Assembly (NCBI GenBank): GCA_015485035.1
Contig: WFUI01000182.1
Coordinates: forward strand, 1 to 10,073
From: Mariprofundus sp.
GTDB taxonomy: Bacteria; Pseudomonadota; Zetaproteobacteria; Mariprofundales; Mariprofundaceae
Direction of reading: 5' to 3'
Length of the DNA: 10,073 bases
Of the stretch, positions 7,368 to 10,073 are shown piece by piece. Position 1 is the stretch's first letter. The number at the start of each line of letters is the position of its first letter. The notes under the pieces are model-generated. The model ran no database searches, was not told where the DNA came from, and saw nothing but the letters and a program-made list of their open reading frames with translations. The translations under genes and the position numbers were made by a program.

Positions 7368-9721
7368 AAATTCCTTTTTCCTGGCTGAAAAAGCATGTGG
7401 CTCTGACGGCCACACCTGCACAAATCGCCGATGACCTGGTGCGCCTCGGTCACGAAGTCGAAGGGGTGGAGATGCCGCGCGCTGCAGTTAAAGGTGTGCG
7501 TGTCGGGCTGATCGAATCGAAAATACCACATCCCGATGCCGATAAACTGAGTCTGCTGAAAGTGAATATCGGCGAAGCCGAGCCGCTGTCTATTGTATGT
7601 GGTGCCGCCAATATGGATGCAGGTGATAAGGTGCCGGTAGCGACTATCGGCACCTGTTTACCCAATGGGCTGTCCATTAAAAAGGGTAAAATTCGCGGTG
7701 AAGTCAGCTTCGGGATGTGTTGCTCCGAGGTGGAACTGGGACTGGCTGAGGATTCCGATGGTTTGCTGATCCTGCCGGCGGATGCTCCGGTTGGTGCCGA
7801 GGTGGGAGAATACCTCGAACTGGAAGAAGCGGTATTCGATCTTTCTATTACGCCGAACCGTGGCGATTGCATGAATGTGCGCGGGATTGCCCGCGATCTG
7901 GCCGCTGATGCGAACCTGCCTCTGGCCGAGATTGAGCAGTCATTCGCTGACATCAATGATACTGTTGCCGCTCCTGCCGTAAGCGTATCTGCCGGTCAGG
8001 ATTGCCCGGTTTATCTGGCCAGAAATATTCAGGGTGTGACGGTTGCGGATTCTCCGGCCTGGATGCAGACGGCTTTGTTGCTGGCCGGTATGCGACCGGT
8101 CAATGGTATTGTCGATGTATTGAACTACATCATGCTGGATTTGGGCCAGCCCATGCACGCCTTTGATGCCGATAAACTGGAAGGCGGGATTTCGGTTCGT
8201 TCTGCAATCGGAGAGGAAAATTTTTCTGCTCTGGATGGTCGCGAGCTGAAGTTGAATGCCGGGGATCTGGTAGTCAGCGACAACAGCAGTGTGATTGCCC
8301 TGGCCGGAATCATGGGTTCAGAGCCAACGGGTGTGACTGATGCGACCACAAATATCGTGCTGGAATCAGCTTTTTTCCGTCCGGCCCGGGTCAGTGAAAC
8401 ACGGCGCATTTATGCGATGGTTTCCGAGGCATCGATGCGTTTTGAGCGCGGAGTTGATCCGCTCATGGTTGAGATTGCCATGCAGCGAGCCACAGCACTG
8501 ATCATCGAGTTATTCGGCGGCAGTGCCGGGGAAATTACCTGCTGCGGGAATGCCGATGCAATCAATGCCGGGCGTAGTATTTGTTGTCCGGTCTCCGGCA
8601 TTGCAACACGTCTGGGCGTAGATATTCCGCAAGCAGCGGATGATGTATTGGGGCGCATGGGGTTTGGTGTTTCCCGTTCGAAAGACCGGCTGGAAGTAAC
8701 CGTTCCGTCGTTTCGCCACGATGTGTCGATTCCCGAGGATCTGTCCGAGGAATATGCGCGTATTATCGGTTTTGATGCCATTCCCGCCATATTGCCGCCG
8801 CTTGCGGCGACCAGCCCCGTTCGGCAGGAACGCTCTATTCATGATGCTGTTACCGGTGGTTTTTTGCAGGTGGTGAGCTACGCCTTCATTTCTGCTGATG
8901 AACAGCGATTGTTTGTTGCCGATGATGGTCGGGATATCGAGCTGGAGAACCCGATCTCCGATGCGATGAGTGTGATGCGTCGATCCCCGTGGCCGGGGTT
9001 GCTGAATATTGCCCGTCATAACCTGAATCGCCAGCAACCGGGCGTATTATTGGTAGAGCAGGGGCGTATTTATGCCAGAACAGATGCCGGGCATGATGAA
9101 ATCAATACGATTTCCTGGTTGATCGCCGGGCAGGCGCAGTCGGATGAATGGTATGGAAGCACTCGACAGGCTGATTTCTTTGACCTCAAAGGCGCGGTTG
9201 AAACATGGTTGTCACTGCGGGGTCTGAGCGGACGCTTTATTGCCGATGATTCCATTCAGGGTTTGCAGGCGGGGCAAAGTGCGAAAGTTTTGGTTGGGCG
9301 TACCGAGGCTGGCCGTATCGGTCGGGTCGATGGTGATATTGCCGCCGGTTTCGATATTGATGTGCCCGTTTTTGTGGCTGAAATCAATCTTGATATATTG
9401 CCAACAGCTAAAAAGGCCAAATTCATGCCATTACCGGAATTCCCCGGCGTGGAACGCGACCTGGTCTTTCTGTTCGATAAAAACACATCGTCTGATGCGA
9501 TCCTGAATGCCGTGAAGAGCAGTGCCGGTAAATTACTCACCGATGCGCGCATATTCGATCGCTACGAAGGCAAGGGCGTACCGGAAGGCAAGGTCAGCCT
9601 GGGCGTTCGCTTTGCGCTACAGGATGCCAAACGCACACTGACTCAGGAAGACTCCGATGCCGCTTCCGCATCGATCATCGCAGCCATGGAAAAACGCTTC
9701 GGAGCCAGTCTGCGCGGATAA
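7364..9721 (+). CDS. pheT: Phenylalanyl-tRNA synthetase beta subunit (PheT)
   Basis: Beta subunit of PheRS, 785 aa (E. coli 795). It binds tRNA-Phe and hydrolyses Tyr-tRNA-Phe. Residues 1-35 are the typical start (MKIPFSWLKKHV...LVRLGHEVEGV). The tRNA-binding OB domain (about 40-150) includes HPDADKLSLLKV, IVCGAANM and SFGMCCSEVELGL. ITPNRGDCMNVRGIARDLA follows. The B3/4 editing domain (about 210-365) includes PVNGIVDVLNYIMLDLGQPMHAFD and ALAGIMGSE, and leads into SEASMRFERGVDP. A B5 domain (about 405-475) includes VPSFRHDVSIPEDLSEEYARI. A degenerate catalytic-like core precedes the C-terminal FDX-ACB anticodon-binding domain (about 690-785, LPEFPGVERDLVFLFD to the end). The ATG overlaps the pheS TGA in an ATGA junction. 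A terminator begins 6 nt after the stop, so pheST forms the end of its own unit. Confidence 0.98.
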   Translation: MKIPFSWLKKHVALTATPAQIADDLVRLGHEVEGVEMPRAAVKGVRVGLIESKIPHPDADKLSLLKVNIGEAEPLSIVCGAANMDAGDKVPVATIGTCLPNGLSIKKGKIRGEVSFGMCCSEVELGLAEDSDGLLILPADAPVGAEVGEYLELEEAVFDLSITPNRGDCMNVRGIARDLAADANLPLAEIEQSFADINDTVAAPAVSVSAGQDCPVYLARNIQGVTVADSPAWMQTALLLAGMRPVNGIVDVLNYIMLDLGQPMHAFDADKLEGGISVRSAIGEENFSALDGRELKLNAGDLVVSDNSSVIALAGIMGSEPTGVTDATTNIVLESAFFRPARVSETRRIYAMVSEASMRFERGVDPLMVEIAMQRATALIIELFGGSAGEITCCGNADAINAGRSICCPVSGIATRLGVDIPQAADDVLGRMGFGVSRSKDRLEVTVPSFRHDVSIPEDLSEEYARIIGFDAIPAILPPLAATSPVRQERSIHDAVTGGFLQVVSYAFISADEQRLFVADDGRDIELENPISDAMSVMRRSPWPGLLNIARHNLNRQQPGVLLVEQGRIYARTDAGHDEINTISWLIAGQAQSDEWYGSTRQADFFDLKGAVETWLSLRGLSGRFIADDSIQGLQAGQSAKVLVGRTEAGRIGRVDGDIAAGFDIDVPVFVAEINLDILPTAKKAKFMPLPEFPGVERDLVFLFDKNTSSDAILNAVKSSAGKLLTDARIFDRYEGKGVPEGKVSLGVRFALQDAKRTLTQEDSDAASASIIAAMEKRFGASLRG

Positions 9722-9727
9722 AGCAAA

Positions 9728-9754
9728 CGGGAGGCCATAGTCCTCCCGCTTTTT
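9728..9754 (+). terminator. Intrinsic terminator after pheT
   Basis: CGGGAGG (9728-9734) pairs perfectly with CCTCCCG (9742-9748) around a 7-nt loop, and the run TTTTT (9750-9754) follows. It begins 6 nt after the pheT stop codon. Confidence 0.85.
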
Positions 9755-9763
9755 CTACATGTA

Positions 9764-9792
9764 TTGCAAACCAGGGCATTTTGGGCTATATG
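9764..9792 (+). promoter_or_regulatory. Candidate promoter for the patatin-like gene
   Basis: TTGCAA (9764-9769, 4 of 6 bases of the -35) and TATATG (9787-9792, 4 of 6 of the -10) are spaced by exactly 17 nt, directly after the pheT terminator. Transcription would begin near 9799, about 27 nt before the chosen ATG. This also argues against the in-frame ATG at 9790, which lies inside the -10. Confidence 0.45.
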
Positions 9793-9796
9793 GTTA

Positions 9797-9815
9797 CCAT
9801 CACCTTCGGTGATGG
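9797..9815 (+). repeat. Perfect short hairpin next to the patatin-gene ribosome site
   Basis: CCATCACC (9797-9804) and GGTGATGG (9808-9815) form an 8-bp perfect stem with a TTC loop. It abuts a run of seven G (9814-9820) that probably serves as Shine-Dalgarno for the ATG at 9826. There is no T tail, so it is not a terminator. It could be a 5'-UTR hairpin that shields or stabilises the start, or an operator overlapping the transcription start. Confidence 0.5.
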
Positions 9816-9825
9816 GGGGGATGGG

Positions 9826-10073
9826 ATGTCTAAAAATGAATCAAATCAGGCCAAGTTCTACGTTGAAGGCAACGAGTTCGAAGAAAAGTTGTTTCCGGAA
9901 GAACTGGATCATATCCTGGGGGAAGATCCGGAGCATAGAACTCCGGGCAGGGGAAAGGATTTGGTGGGACTTGCCTTTTCCGGTGGCGGTATTCGTTCGT
10001 CAACATTCAGTCTGGGCGTCACACAGGCATTGGCAGAGAATGGTTGGTTGAGTAAAATACATTATTTATCCAC
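9826..10073 (+). CDS. Patatin-like phospholipase family protein, N-terminal part, truncated by window end
   Basis: Likely serine-Asp dyad lipid acyl hydrolase acting on membrane phospholipids or other acyl esters; only the first 82 residues are visible. A charged, acidic N-terminus (about 1-44) leads into DLVGLAFSGGGIRSSTFSLG at residues 45-64. The glycines G53-G55 with R57 form the patatin oxyanion-hole signature (GGGxR). The sequence then runs on in the usual helix VTQALAENGW. The version with FSGGGIRS followed by TF-LGV is typical of the larger bacterial patatin-like proteins. The GxSxG nucleophile elbow and the DG/A dyad partner lie beyond the window. The N-terminus shows no signal peptide. 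The start at ATG 9826 follows a G7 run by 5 nt; ATG 9790 is in frame but lies in the likely -10. A terminator separates it from pheT, so it is functionally unrelated to tRNA charging. Confidence 0.85.
   Translation, partial: MSKNESNQAKFYVEGNEFEEKLFPEELDHILGEDPEHRTPGRGKDLVGLAFSGGGIRSSTFSLGVTQALAENGWLSKIHYLS

Noticed and set aside
9764..10051. Alternative open frame overlapping the patatin-like gene start
   Set aside because: Its translation has no family resemblance and it competes with the frame carrying the clear GGGIR patatin motif.

Overview
The window is a housekeeping translation locus from a Gram-negative bacterium with a roughly 50-55% GC genome. The order thrS-infC-rpmI-rplT-pheS-pheT is the classic proteobacterial arrangement. 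The outer-membrane beta-barrel protein, tRNA-Val(GAC) just upstream of thrS, and the gammaproteobacteria-like ThrS and IF3 point to Proteobacteria. Cysteine-rich inserts in ValS and PheS, which E. coli lacks, argue against an enteric. A Zetaproteobacterium or another deep-branching proteobacterium is my best guess, from protein flavour only.

Layout, all genes on the + strand. 1-1806: the C-terminal two thirds of valS, cut by the window edge. 1857-2561: a self-contained unit with promoter, small outer-membrane barrel gene and strong terminator. 2562-2962: intergenic DNA with a stable-RNA-type promoter, tRNA-Val(GAC), a terminator hairpin and the thrS leader. 2963-5416: thrS and infC, 33 nt apart. 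infC appears to start at an ATT codon, as in E. coli. 5417-5484: a terminator hairpin with a competing upstream pairing, suggesting attenuation ahead of the ribosomal protein genes. 5485-6094: rpmI (L35) and rplT (L20). 6095-6281: a strong terminator, then a long imperfect inverted repeat carrying a promoter-like sequence in front of pheS. 6282-9721: pheS and pheT, overlapping by 4 nt. 9728-9754: a terminator. 9826-10073: the N-terminus of a patatin-like lipid acyl hydrolase, cut by the window end.

Almost everything serves protein synthesis: charging of tRNAs for Val, Thr and Phe, one Val tRNA, initiation factor IF3, and two 50S proteins. Intrinsic terminators after the barrel gene, the tRNA, infC, rplT and pheT divide the locus into separately tunable modules: OMP | tRNA | thrS-infC | rpmI-rplT | pheST | patatin. 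The ATT start of infC implies the known IF3 autoregulation. The infC-rpmI and rpmI-rplT junctions are candidate sites for L20 feedback.

I see no clear undescribed system. The points most worth following are the infC-rpmI attenuator-like RNA, the inverted repeat before pheS, and the patatin-like gene that stands where ihfA often follows pheT.
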